The notes beneath the pieces are model-generated. The model was not told the origin of the DNA, made no database searches, and saw nothing but the letters and a program-made list of their open reading frames with translations. Both the position numbers and the translations under genes were made by a program. From Candidatus Kuenenia stuttgartensis (GTDB lineage: Bacteria > Planctomycetota > Phycisphaerae > Phycisphaerales > SM1A02), in NCBI GenBank assembly GCA_945902075.1, contig CAMDMA010000019.1, positions 1 to 64,000 of the forward strand: a DNA stretch of 64,000 nucleotides. The letters run 5' to 3'. Below are positions 16,601 through 24,336 of this stretch, piece by piece. How positions within the stretch are numbered: position 1 is the stretch's first letter; every line of letters begins with the position of its first letter.

Positions 16601-19587
16601 ACACCTGAGAGGATCGTTGTCGCTGCACCCGCCGCGGAGCGCAGGACGATCGATCGTCCCACGATGGAGATTGGACCCGAATAGGTTCCGGGGCCGACCA
16701 AAACGGTGGTTCCGTTTGGCGCTCCCGCAATCGCCGACTGGATGGTTGGGAACTGAGTCGAAGGAACGAAGCGAACGCCCTCACACGCGTCGACGACGCC
16801 GTTGGCGTTTCCGTCAAGCGTGGGATTCGCCGCGATTTCACAGGAATCCGGAACGCCCGTGCCGTTGCAGTCTGCCGCGCCAGCTGCGATTTCTGCTGCA
16901 TCCGGCGTTCCATCGTTATCGCAGTCGGGGTCATTCGATTCGCATGCGTCTCCCGTGCCATCGCCGTCCGCGTCAGCCTGGGTTGGATTTGCCGTATTGA
17001 CGCAGTTGTCGACGCAGTTCTTCACACCATCACCGTCGGTGTCGTTGTCCGCGACACCACATCCGCAAACGCCTGCCGCAATCTTGAGCGGATCGTTGGG
17101 ACATCCGTCGGAACAGTTGGCTACGCCGTCTCCATCTGAGTCAGCGTCTGAGATGCCGCAACCGCAGCTTCCCGGCGAAGTCTTCAGAGGATCGTTTGGG
17201 CAGAGATCGTTGCAGTTTGGTGTGCCGTCGCCGTCCGAGTCGACGACCGGCGCACAACCGCACGCCGTCGCCACGATGAGGCCTGGATTGTTCGGGCAGG
17301 CGTCGCAGGCGTCGATGACGCCGTCGTTGTCGGCGTCGGGATCGCAGATGTCGGGACGACCGTTGCTATCGCAGTCTTGCGCAGTGCCGTCAGCAATTTG
17401 CGCGCTATCGAGTCGGGTGTTGCCATCGCAATCGAGCGCAGCATTTTGAGCGATTTGGCATGAGTCAGGGATGCCGTTTGTATCCTCGTCTGCTTCGCCG
17501 CTGTTGATTGCGCAGCGATCGCTCTCGCCTTCACCATCGCAGTTTGCTGTGACATTCGGCGTATACACGATGTCAAGGATCCAGCGACGGAGTACACCGG
17601 TGTCATTACTCCGCTTGTCTTTGATGTTGAGTTTCCACGCACTCTGGATCGAGACAGCGCTGATGAAGTTTGACAAGGACGTCCGGAAAAATCCTGGCAG
17701 CATGTCCGTGTTGGTCTCGCAGTTCGTATTCGCAACATCAGTCACGAAAGCAGCATTCGGCGCGGTACATGGAACGGTGAGCAAAGCTTGCGTCACTGGG
17801 TCCGCACCCACCGTGAACCAGTAGAGCCCATCAAGGTCTGCCGCAAAGCGATTGCAGGTTCCACACACCGCTCCATTGAGCACAGTCTTTGCGGTATCGC
17901 TCCCCCGCTGGATCGTCACCTGTAGGTCACTGAGCCACGTGTGTTGGACATCAAGACCGACAGCGACTCTCTGCACGATTCCCGCTTCGGGTATCGCAGC
18001 GGCCGAGATTGTCGACGAAACACCGTCGAGATTGTTATCGGGGATGGCCCCGCCAATTCCGGTGATGCGCACGATCCGCTGTGTGCAAAGCAGTGCGTCA
18101 CACTCGTCGGGAACGCCGTTTGAATTTGCGTCGCGGCTGAGACCTTCGGCGATCTCGAGATGGTCGAGGACACTGTTTTGATTGCAGTCTGTATTGACAC
18201 CAGTTTGCGCGGCGAGGAAATCGAATTCATCGGAGTCGATACGCCGATTTCCGTTGATATCAGCGGCCGCACAAGGATCATCGGGCGAGATATCAGCGTC
18301 ACTCGCACACGCAACGAGCAGACCAAAGTCATCGGCATCAACGGTACCACTGCCGTCGATGTCAAACTCATTTCGTCCGAGCGAGTCTAAGAATCGCATG
18401 AGTTCGGTACGCGCAGCGGGAGTAAGCGCGTTGAACGCTGCGCGTGAGGCACCAGCCTCGCCACCGTGGCGAGAGATCGCGTGCTCAACCTTTTCCGTGA
18501 AGAGGAACTGATCTGCTGATGCGTCATGAAGCATCACAGGCCGCTCGCGCAGATTCCAAAGCGGCGGGGTTTTCATCTCGAAGCGGCCAGCGTCGCCATC
18601 AGGGATTCCGTCGCCGATTCCATCGGCGAGCATGTCACCCATGTCATGGAGGAGAAAGTCCGAGTAGGGCCGAAATGTTTGATCGCGCAATGCTCCTTCG
18701 AGTGCGGGGTCGTTCGGAGTGGTGAAGCTTGAGGTATGGCACTTCACACAGCCGATGGCATTGAAGACCACTTCGCCCGCCATTCCCAACTTTGGTGTCT
18801 GCGGCGGCGGAGCGAGATAGCGCTGGAAACTCGTGATGGAATCGATGAACTCAAGGCCGTTCGTGTTGGAGACATCCTCAGGCTCGGCGAGGTTATCGCA
18901 GAGATCAAGGGTGGCTTCGTTTCCACCGGGAGCAGTCTCGTCACCGACGACTCGGTTTGTGATTCCCATCTCCGTTCGCCCTGCATCCGCGGAGAAGGAG
19001 AGCACGGTCGCGATTTGCGCTTTCCAACCGAAGCGTCCCGCGCGCAGCGGAGACCCTGGGGTCTCGATTGGCTGAACCATGTGTACTCGGCCTGAGATGC
19101 CATCGCCATTGGTGTCATTCGGGTCCGCGTTTGCGGCGAGTTGTGCATCGGAGAGCGCTTCGACGAGGCCGAAGGCCAAAACACTCGGCGTGACACGTTC
19201 ACGCACATGGTTCGCGCTTGCGGGAAGTGCTTCGCTACAGCCGCCGGGAAGAGCAAGGCGTTGTCGCACCGGTCCGCCGAACTCCTCGAGGAAGTTGAAG
19301 GTTCCATTCGGTTCGAGGCGCCCGAAGTGCTGGACGGTCGTTCCGCCCCATCCGCCGATCGGCGACTCGTGGCAACTCGCGCAATTGGTGGCGTTGAACG
19401 CAGGCCCTAACCCCTCGCTTGCAGAAAACGGAGTGGAGTACTCCACCTTCCCAATCTCAAACAGCGCGCGCTCGTTTGGCGTCAATCCTGCGATGGCTTC
19501 GCCAGCACGCTGTTGGAGCGGGGGTAGCGCACTGCTGCTCGTGGTGACGATCAGGGACGAAAACACAGCCAACGCAATGCGTGCCAT
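13645..19587 (-). CDS. Giant secreted mosaic protein: di-haem oxidoreductase, P-domain, calcium repeats, two beta-helices, RCC1 propeller, dockerin
   Basis: 1980 residues, set by GAGGA before the ATG and a signal peptide (1-20). Domains in order. A di-haem oxidoreductase of the DUF1111 type has haem sites CASCH (69-73) and CVKCH (280-284) and the family stretches DPNDTNGDGISGRVHM and RAGRFGWKA. A dockerin-like pair follows (about 408-455). Next is a proprotein-convertase P-like domain (about 502-676). Thrombospondin-3-like calcium repeats with CGCG spacers run about 680-935. A first right-handed beta-helix of pectate-lyase style (about 938-1195) is followed by more calcium repeats and a second beta-helix (about 1275-1530). 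RCC1 repeats (CWGDN..GQC) then run about 1560-1830. The protein closes with a dockerin pair ending in LLAAWSS. Likely a surface redox or adhesion protein. The joint role of these parts is unknown. Confidence 0.85.
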   Translation of the reverse strand: MARIALAVFSSLIVTTSSSALPPLQQRAGEAIAGLTPNERALFEIGKVEYSTPFSASEGLGPAFNATNCASCHESPIGGWGGTTVQHFGRLEPNGTFNFLEEFGGPVRQRLALPGGCSEALPASANHVRERVTPSVLAFGLVEALSDAQLAANADPNDTNGDGISGRVHMVQPIETPGSPLRAGRFGWKAQIATVLSFSADAGRTEMGITNRVVGDETAPGGNEATLDLCDNLAEPEDVSNTNGLEFIDSITSFQRYLAPPPQTPKLGMAGEVVFNAIGCVKCHTSSFTTPNDPALEGALRDQTFRPYSDFLLHDMGDMLADGIGDGIPDGDAGRFEMKTPPLWNLRERPVMLHDASADQFLFTEKVEHAISRHGGEAGASRAAFNALTPAARTELMRFLDSLGRNEFDIDGSGTVDADDFGLLVACASDADISPDDPCAAADINGNRRIDSDEFDFLAAQTGVNTDCNQNSVLDHLEIAEGLSRDANSNGVPDECDALLCTQRIVRITGIGGAIPDNNLDGVSSTISAAAIPEAGIVQRVAVGLDVQHTWLSDLQVTIQRGSDTAKTVLNGAVCGTCNRFAADLDGLYWFTVGADPVTQALLTVPCTAPNAAFVTDVANTNCETNTDMLPGFFRTSLSNFISAVSIQSAWKLNIKDKRSNDTGVLRRWILDIVYTPNVTANCDGEGESDRCAINSGEADEDTNGIPDSCQIAQNAALDCDGNTRLDSAQIADGTAQDCDSNGRPDICDPDADNDGVIDACDACPNNPGLIVATACGCAPVVDSDGDGTPNCNDLCPNDPLKTSPGSCGCGISDADSDGDGVANCSDGCPNDPLKIAAGVCGCGVADNDTDGDGVKNCVDNCVNTANPTQADADGDGTGDACESNDPDCDNDGTPDAAEIAAGAADCNGTGVPDSCEIAANPTLDGNANGVVDACEGVRFVPSTQFPTIQSAIAGAPNGTTVLVGPGTYSGPISIVGRSIVLRSAAGAATTILSGVGNTTDSILAVTGTATSATVIDGFTFRQGTKGRLFGSSRCGGGIFTLDSGVTVRNSRFESCAVGAPASGANPAVLGSGGGAYNFNFTGRYENCVFSANAAHTDGGGLEIGASSGWTVQNCAFTGNTTAGNGAGLHVWSASGAIIGSTISLNTATGVGGALSWYNPGSSALLLDGCVIDANVAATSSGALARIDGTLDFWLRNTFMCRNTPANVAGSIADLGGNTLSQDCDGDGVCDATEIAANTTLDCNLNGLVDSCDIAAETSLDCDANGKIDSCEIATTPSLDANGNGTLDVCENVFLVGPGGFATVQAAIAAAPANSTVVVAPGTYVVASSAGSTAGINLTGKKIVLRSLAGPSQTILDGTGLDNSIIEINPNPGVAGQTAASSGSVIEGFTFRNGNTGNKFGSNGTSIANNRKGGAIYVTGTTTGVVTTPISATIRNCRFESNSAEFGGAIYARNFTGSVTGCDFVGNSVAPDVAGQPGGDGGAVQLFQGAWTFSNNVIVDNASTNAGGALHIVGPLGACVFESCIIARNSSPIGSGVSWAQREAIRVTAGRDHSFVLDAGKAIGFGLNTSSQVSEGTLPSSLNTLVEVAAGATFSFARRKADSGLPSTLSFWGDENAAASAPNTPRWPAPATVGSAIAQIAAGRGHLGVLREDGQVVCWGDNESGQCNVLPPASPMLYAQVALGDKHTVTLLSDGTVKCWGSNAFGQSTPPAGLANVTQIAAGDRHTVALLENGTVRCWGDNADGQCSQPSGLANVVEVAAGGAHCVARLADDTVVCWGSNSHGQCTVPSGLGAVAQIAAGGRHTIVRLVTGTQVVRCWGDPSNNRCTPTADFDDAIGLSLRTANTLVQANLGTSSAAFHTNGPLCFQLDNVILCDNQPANFYGCFEDLGDVRFTQDCDNDGACDAEEILNGEEIDVNGNLIPDSCEARPGDINLDGVINAADLSLLLDKWATSDASADIDGDGVVSAADLSLLLAAWSS

Positions 19588-19751
19588 CTTGCTTCCTCAA
19601 CTTGGGCTGACAAACTTGGGCTCACGGGTTTCGCGAGGTTCGGAGTAAACCGAGCAACCTCACGCGCGGCGGATCACGCCGCCCCGTGTCATGCGACAAC
19701 GCCGCCGACTCGCGCGGAAGGTAGCGTTGTTTTTTGTTGATCCGTTGAAAA

Positions 19752-19766
19752 TGACGTCAATTGACG
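19752..19766. promoter_or_regulatory. Palindromic site upstream of the giant di-haem gene
   Basis: CGTCAATTGACG (19755-19766) is a perfect 12-bp palindrome and overlaps a second palindrome, TGACGTCA (19752-19759). Both sit in a locally AT-rich patch in the 251-base gap between the permease and the giant gene. The gap also has stem-loops at 19635-19661, 19666-19682 and 19771-19797. It may be an operator, but no regulator is identified. Confidence 0.35.
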
Positions 19767-19838
19767 GAAGAAATGCTCATTCTAAAGCAAAGCATTTACT
19801 TGTTTCGCTTATCGGCGCGCTTCATCGCGATCGCAACA

Positions 19839-20807
19839 TTAACCAAGTCGCGGGTCGACGAAGCGATAGAGAACATCGACCGCGAGATTGAGCACCACCA
19901 TCAGCGTGGAGTACACCAGGACCACGCCCATCACGAGAGTGATGTCCTTACCGAGTACGCCGTCGACGAAGTGCTGGCCGACGCCCGGCACCGCAAAGAC
20001 TTTTTCGACAACAAATGAGCCAGTGAGCGCCACAGCTGTCGCAGGCCCAAGATACGAGAGCACCGGAAGAAAGGCGTTCTTCAACGCGTGTTTCAGCGCG
20101 ACCTTCCATCGCGGCAGTCCCTTGGCGCGCGCGGTGCGGATGTGGTCTGCACTCATTTCCTCGATCATGCCGAAGCGGACGAGGCGTGAGATGTAGGCAG
20201 CAAAGGGGAGCGAAAGCGTCAACGCCGGTAGTGCGATGTAGGAAATTCCGCCCCATCCACCAACCGGAAATGCGCCAAGTTTGACAGCAAAAAGCATGAG
20301 TAGCGCGCTTCCGATGACAAAACTAGGCAGACTGATTCCCGCGATCGCAAGCAACTGCGTTGCAAAATCGGCGGGGGTCCCGGGGCGCAAGCCGCCGATT
20401 GTCCCAGCAGTCACGCCGATCACAAGCGCGATGAGCATGGCAGACAGCCCAAGTGTGATGGAGACGGGGAGACCCGTACCGAGAATTTCGTTGACGCTCC
20501 AGTCTGGCTGCTTGAGCGATGGGCCGAGGTCGAACGCGCGGTCGTGGACGCCAAGGACATAGGACGCGCCGGACGCTTTGCCGAGGTAGTCAAAGTAGAA
20601 GGCGACCGGATCATCGAGCTTGTACTGACGCTTCATCGCCTCGACGATTTCTGCTGGTGGTCGACGACCCTCAGGGTTTTCGAGCGGGTTCCCCGGCACG
20701 CTCCACGCGAGGATGAAGGTCACCGTGTAGACCGCGAGCACGATGAACGGCAGTTGCATGAGGCGCACGGCGATCAGCGCAGCCACCGAGTTTGGTTGCG
20801 CGCTCAT
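19839..20807 (-). CDS. Peptide-type ABC transporter permease (OppB/DppB family)
   Basis: 322 residues with about six membrane helices. The family pattern is clear: an N-terminal helix with TVTFILAWSVPGNP, and the EAA-like cytoplasmic loop HIRTARAKGLPRWKVALKHALKNAFLPV (about 210-237) that contacts the ATPase. The C-terminal FVVEKVFAVPGVG is also typical. It would form half of an inner-membrane channel for oligopeptides or related solutes. The start overlaps the stop of the binding-protein gene by four bases (ATGA), so the two are translationally coupled. The usual OppC, OppD and OppF genes do not follow: the next gene is the unrelated giant di-haem protein. Confidence 0.9.
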   Translation of the reverse strand: MSAQPNSVAALIAVRLMQLPFIVLAVYTVTFILAWSVPGNPLENPEGRRPPAEIVEAMKRQYKLDDPVAFYFDYLGKASGASYVLGVHDRAFDLGPSLKQPDWSVNEILGTGLPVSITLGLSAMLIALVIGVTAGTIGGLRPGTPADFATQLLAIAGISLPSFVIGSALLMLFAVKLGAFPVGGWGGISYIALPALTLSLPFAAYISRLVRFGMIEEMSADHIRTARAKGLPRWKVALKHALKNAFLPVLSYLGPATAVALTGSFVVEKVFAVPGVGQHFVDGVLGKDITLVMGVVLVYSTLMVVLNLAVDVLYRFVDPRLG

Positions 20808-22687
20808 TGCGGGGACTCACGTCGCCCGAGGACGGAGAGGTCTTGCTCGAGACGCGGGTGTCCAGTCATGCCGCTGATTCGTGACGGGTCGTACATGTAG
20901 ACCGTGACGTAGGTGCAAAGCGGCATCATGGGCATCTCTTCGTTAAACAGCCATCGCTCGCAGGCGGCGAGCAGTTCAAGCCGTTTCGCGGGATCCGTTT
21001 CTGCGGCCGCCTCTGTCAGCATCGCGTCGAGGCGAGGATTCGAATAGCCGCGATCGTTGTTGCCGTTGCCGGTTGCCTGCAGATCAAGCCATGTGGTTGG
21101 GTCGCCGTAGTCGCCGTACCAGCCACCACGGGCAATCATGAAGTTTCCCTTTTTGAGATCCTCTTTGTAGAGCTTCGCGTCTTTGCCTCGACACTCGGCA
21201 GCAACGCGTAGTTCACGCTTCCACATGTCGCGCATGGCGAGTGCGAGATTCTGATAGCGCGGACTCGCGGTCGAGTAGAGGATGTCCACCGTTGGGAAGC
21301 GTTCTCCGGATGCGTTTTCGATCACGCCGTCACCGTCGCGGTCTTCGTAGCCCGCGGCTTTGAGTTCGTCCCGCGCGCGCGCAGGATCAAAGCCGAGCCC
21401 CTCAACAAGTGGATAGCCCTCGATTGAGCCAGGCGGCACGAGCGTCGTCGCGACACGTTCGTTGAGCCGGGTGACACGGTCAATCAGCTGTTGCTTGTCA
21501 ACCGCGAGCGCGAAGGCGCGCCGAACCCGAGCGTCGTGGAACGGATTTGCTCCGCTGCTCGCGAGCTTGGTTCGACAGTTGAAGCTGAAGAAGTCGGTAC
21601 CAAACGCGCTGAATCCACGCACATCGCGCCGTTCGTCGGCACCCGGCGCGGGCAGTGCGCCCACGATGTCGTCGAGGTCAGCACCTCGGGCGAGCCCGGC
21701 ATCCACATCATTTGCGAAGCGTTCGAGGTAGGCCCTTCGTTGCGCCAACATTTCCGTCTTGTATTCGGGACCGAGGTCGGTGAGCCAATCCGCACCGCCA
21801 GATTGGAAGCTCAGCACGCCTGTGTTCGGGTTCTCAATCGTCCGACACTCGATGGTGTTTGCGACGACGGCGTCGCGGTTCCAATAGTGCGGGTTGCGTT
21901 CGAGGCGCATGTCCCGCTTGTAGCGCCAAACCGTCGGCATGTACGCGCCGTTTGTCACGATACGGCCCGGCTTAGTCCAGTCGTGTCGTTGCAGAACCCG
22001 ACCGGTTGCAGACTCGATCGAGGTGTATTGGTCGACCGTCGCGCGATGGACAGGTGCGAAGCAGGGGAAGGCGCAAAGGTCGAGGAAGTATGCGAGCGGC
22101 TTTTCGAGCGTCACGATGAAGGTCTTCGCGTCAGGTGTCGCGATACCCACAGTTTCTTCAAACGCGCGCGTCGTCTGCTGCCAGAGCAACTCGGCGTCAG
22201 AGGCTGTCGGTGGGACTTCGCTTTCCTTTGCGCGCGCGGCGTACTCTGCGAGAAGCCTGGTGCGCGTTCGAAAAAACTCAGCGGCACCCTGGATCGAGAA
22301 AAACATCTGCGAGTAGTCAGCCGCGGTATCAGGCAGAATCGCCCGGCGCCACGCGTAGGCAAAGTCGTTGCTCGTGACCGGATCTCCATTCGACCATTTC
22401 GCGTCGGGTCGCAAATGAAATGTCCAGACGCGACCATCGGGAGAAACTTCCCAACGCTCCGCAACGCCCGGGACAACTGCGCAGTCCGCTGCGCGTAAAT
22501 TGACAAGCGTCTCGTAGATCACGCGTGCGCGGCGCAGCTCGTGTTGGTAGCTCATGCGCTGCGGGTCGAGCGTGTAGCAGTCGGAACGCTCGATGACGAT
22601 GAAGTCGGCAGGCGGCAAAGGCCGATCGAGCGACACGGAGGCAGCGAGTGCGAGGACGAGCAGGAGGATGGGCGCGATGAGCCTCAC
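20804..22687 (-). CDS. Peptide-type ABC transporter substrate-binding protein (OppA family)
   Basis: 627 residues with a hydrophobic N-terminal export signal (LIAPILLLVLALAASVSL). Family 5 solute-binding features are visible: YTLDPQRMSYQHE near the start, VYETLV (as VIYETLV), then GVAERWEVSPDGRVWTFHLR and WSNGDPVTSNDFAYAWRR (about 85-115). A C-terminal region has ARGGWYGDYGDPTTWLD. It should capture oligopeptides or similar ligands outside the inner membrane and deliver them to the coupled permease. The start is GTG at 22687, with no strong SD seen. A second permease and the ATPases are missing from the window. Confidence 0.9.
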   Translation of the reverse strand: MRLIAPILLLVLALAASVSLDRPLPPADFIVIERSDCYTLDPQRMSYQHELRRARVIYETLVNLRAADCAVVPGVAERWEVSPDGRVWTFHLRPDAKWSNGDPVTSNDFAYAWRRAILPDTAADYSQMFFSIQGAAEFFRTRTRLLAEYAARAKESEVPPTASDAELLWQQTTRAFEETVGIATPDAKTFIVTLEKPLAYFLDLCAFPCFAPVHRATVDQYTSIESATGRVLQRHDWTKPGRIVTNGAYMPTVWRYKRDMRLERNPHYWNRDAVVANTIECRTIENPNTGVLSFQSGGADWLTDLGPEYKTEMLAQRRAYLERFANDVDAGLARGADLDDIVGALPAPGADERRDVRGFSAFGTDFFSFNCRTKLASSGANPFHDARVRRAFALAVDKQQLIDRVTRLNERVATTLVPPGSIEGYPLVEGLGFDPARARDELKAAGYEDRDGDGVIENASGERFPTVDILYSTASPRYQNLALAMRDMWKRELRVAAECRGKDAKLYKEDLKKGNFMIARGGWYGDYGDPTTWLDLQATGNGNNDRGYSNPRLDAMLTEAAAETDPAKRLELLAACERWLFNEEMPMMPLCTYVTVYMYDPSRISGMTGHPRLEQDLSVLGRRESPQ

Positions 22688-22802
22688 CGTCGCAGGATAC
22701 GTGCGTCGAGAGCGTCAGGGCCCAGTGAAGCCGATTCGATTGCAGGGAAGTTCGTTCGTTCGCGCGCTCTTGCGCGCGACATTTCGCTTTCGCGTGCAAC
22801 GA

Positions 22803-23888
22803 TCAATTTTTGTAAGGCGCCGCGGAAACCACAGCCGACCAGCGCTTGAGTTCGGCGTCGAACTTCGCTTTATCGCCAGATTCCCAACTGGCAGCGAGGA
22901 CGCGGGAATCCGCGTCCGGCTTCGAACCGGTGTACGCCTGCGGGCGCTCGCCGCGATCGATGAGCCGAAGGATGACCTCGCTGGTGCCAACGACCGATGC
23001 GTAGCTCGCGTTCATATTCGCGTCTGCGTGCGCCGCTTGCCACTGACTGCTGGTCGCCGCGACAAGGTCGGTGAGTGCCGGGGCGAGCGACTTCGCGACG
23101 AACGAGCGATCTGCCTGTGGCATCACGAGGAGGTCGTTTCGGAGGCCGACAAGAATGCGCTGCATGGCAAGCATCCGGTTGTCGGCTTCGGTCGAGGCTT
23201 TCGCGCTCTTCGCAACAAGGCCGATGGCCTCGGCCTGAGCGCGGCGGACATTTCGCGCGTTTTCAGCGGGCAAATCCTTCCGGCGCGCGGCAGCGGCGAT
23301 GGCATTCAACTTCTGCTGCAGTGCCATCCAATCACTCTCGGCCGCAGATGCATCCCGGAGGCGGCGCGAGGAACTCTCGTAAAAGGTGTTGCTCGCATCG
23401 AGGTCTTCAAATGCATCGGCCAACAGGCTCGCAGCAGCGATGCGCTTGCCGGCATCGGCCTCCGCTCCGGGTGCAGTGCGCTCGATGATGACATCGATGG
23501 CATCCGGCGACCGCGTGAATCGGAGGATCTGCATCGCGTTGAGCGCGCGGCGGAGATCTGGTCCCTTGACGACTGGAACAAGCTCGACAATCAGAAGGCC
23601 GGCATACGCCTTGCGGAATGCTGGGGTGGCGGCGGGATCGCGGGCGGGGGTGACGAGCGCCCAACGGGCGTCCTCAAGGCTTTTCCCGGTGGCGGAACTC
23701 GTGCCATCCTTGATCGCGGCAAGATGCTTCGCCGCAAACGAAGACACAGCATTCTTCTGCGCCTCCGTCAGCTGTGTGTTTGCACCGATGATCGCTCGGT
23801 CGAGTCCGGACTGCCCTGACGTCTGGCCAAGGGCGGCGCTTGTGAGGCAGGCAGCAAGCAGGGAGGTGAGCAGCAGTCGCGGGGTCAT
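22803..23888 (-). CDS. Secreted all-helical protein of unknown function
   Basis: 361 residues. A signal peptide (MTPRLLLTSLLAACLTSAALGQ) is followed by a sequence that is almost all amphipathic helix and rich in Ala, Arg and Asp. It has no cysteine cluster or catalytic motif that I recognise. Repeated helix pairs of about 35-40 residues suggest an alpha-solenoid, but I cannot assign TPR or HEAT. It stands alone: the next gene on its strand, the OppA-like protein, is 115 bases away, and the upstream neighbour is a divergent TPR-like protein across a 448-base gap. The two divergent secreted helical proteins may be regulated together. Confidence 0.75.
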   Translation of the reverse strand: MTPRLLLTSLLAACLTSAALGQTSGQSGLDRAIIGANTQLTEAQKNAVSSFAAKHLAAIKDGTSSATGKSLEDARWALVTPARDPAATPAFRKAYAGLLIVELVPVVKGPDLRRALNAMQILRFTRSPDAIDVIIERTAPGAEADAGKRIAAASLLADAFEDLDASNTFYESSSRRLRDASAAESDWMALQQKLNAIAAAARRKDLPAENARNVRRAQAEAIGLVAKSAKASTEADNRMLAMQRILVGLRNDLLVMPQADRSFVAKSLAPALTDLVAATSSQWQAAHADANMNASYASVVGTSEVILRLIDRGERPQAYTGSKPDADSRVLAASWESGDKAKFDAELKRWSAVVSAAPYKN

Positions 23889-23962
23889 CGGGCGGTTCTC
23901 ATCGGTTGGGTGCTTGGACTCGACGAGGATCGGCGTGTCCTGCGTGAAATGATCTCTGGATC

Positions 23963-24154
23963 AGACGCATCCATTGAAGGCGTCTCTCTCTTCGCAGCCT
24001 GAGGGGCGTGTAAACAGCCTCTCCCGCTGCAGAGATGGGGGACGCCGTCGCAGACCCGTCACGGTCCCGTCGAACTCCCGTGGCCTAGGCTTGGAGCTCG
24101 ACTCCGGGAACGGGACGCTAATCCAACCGGGGCGGACTGTCAATAAACAGCCGC
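23963..24154 (+). promoter_or_regulatory. Strongly structured RNA element with mutually exclusive pairings
   Basis: The gene-free stretch 23889-24336 contains a long stem-loop at 23979-24046. Its paired segments are 23979-23984/24041-24046, 23987-23991/24031-24035, 23994-23998/24026-24030 and 24001-24007/24017-24023 (one G-U, favouring the plus strand). Two more helices follow: 24064-24070/24110-24116 (7 bp) and 24132-24154 (8 bp with one bulge). The bases 23980-23985 can instead pair with 23963-23968, which excludes the outer stem. This looks like a leader switch or a small RNA. The secreted TPR-like gene starts 182 bases downstream. I see no T-tract terminator and no known RNA class signature. 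Confidence 0.4.
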
Positions 24155-24336
24155 TGAACCGCCGTGGGTTCCCGTCTTCAGTTTGCGCCTGTCGTTTCCG
24201 CCTGCACTTTTCTCAAGGGCTCGCCATTTGCCGCGGTATTGCCAGAGAGTTGGTCACCGATTTCCGCGACCGACCGATGATCGCGGGGACTTCATGTTCG
24301 ATCGCTACCGCCCTAACCTGCCGATGTAGGAATTCC

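Noticed and set aside
19588-19838. Possible remnant of an oppC gene after the OppB-like gene.
   Set aside because: No frame in this gap shows OppC-type helices or the EAA loop. Only hairpins and a palindrome are visible.
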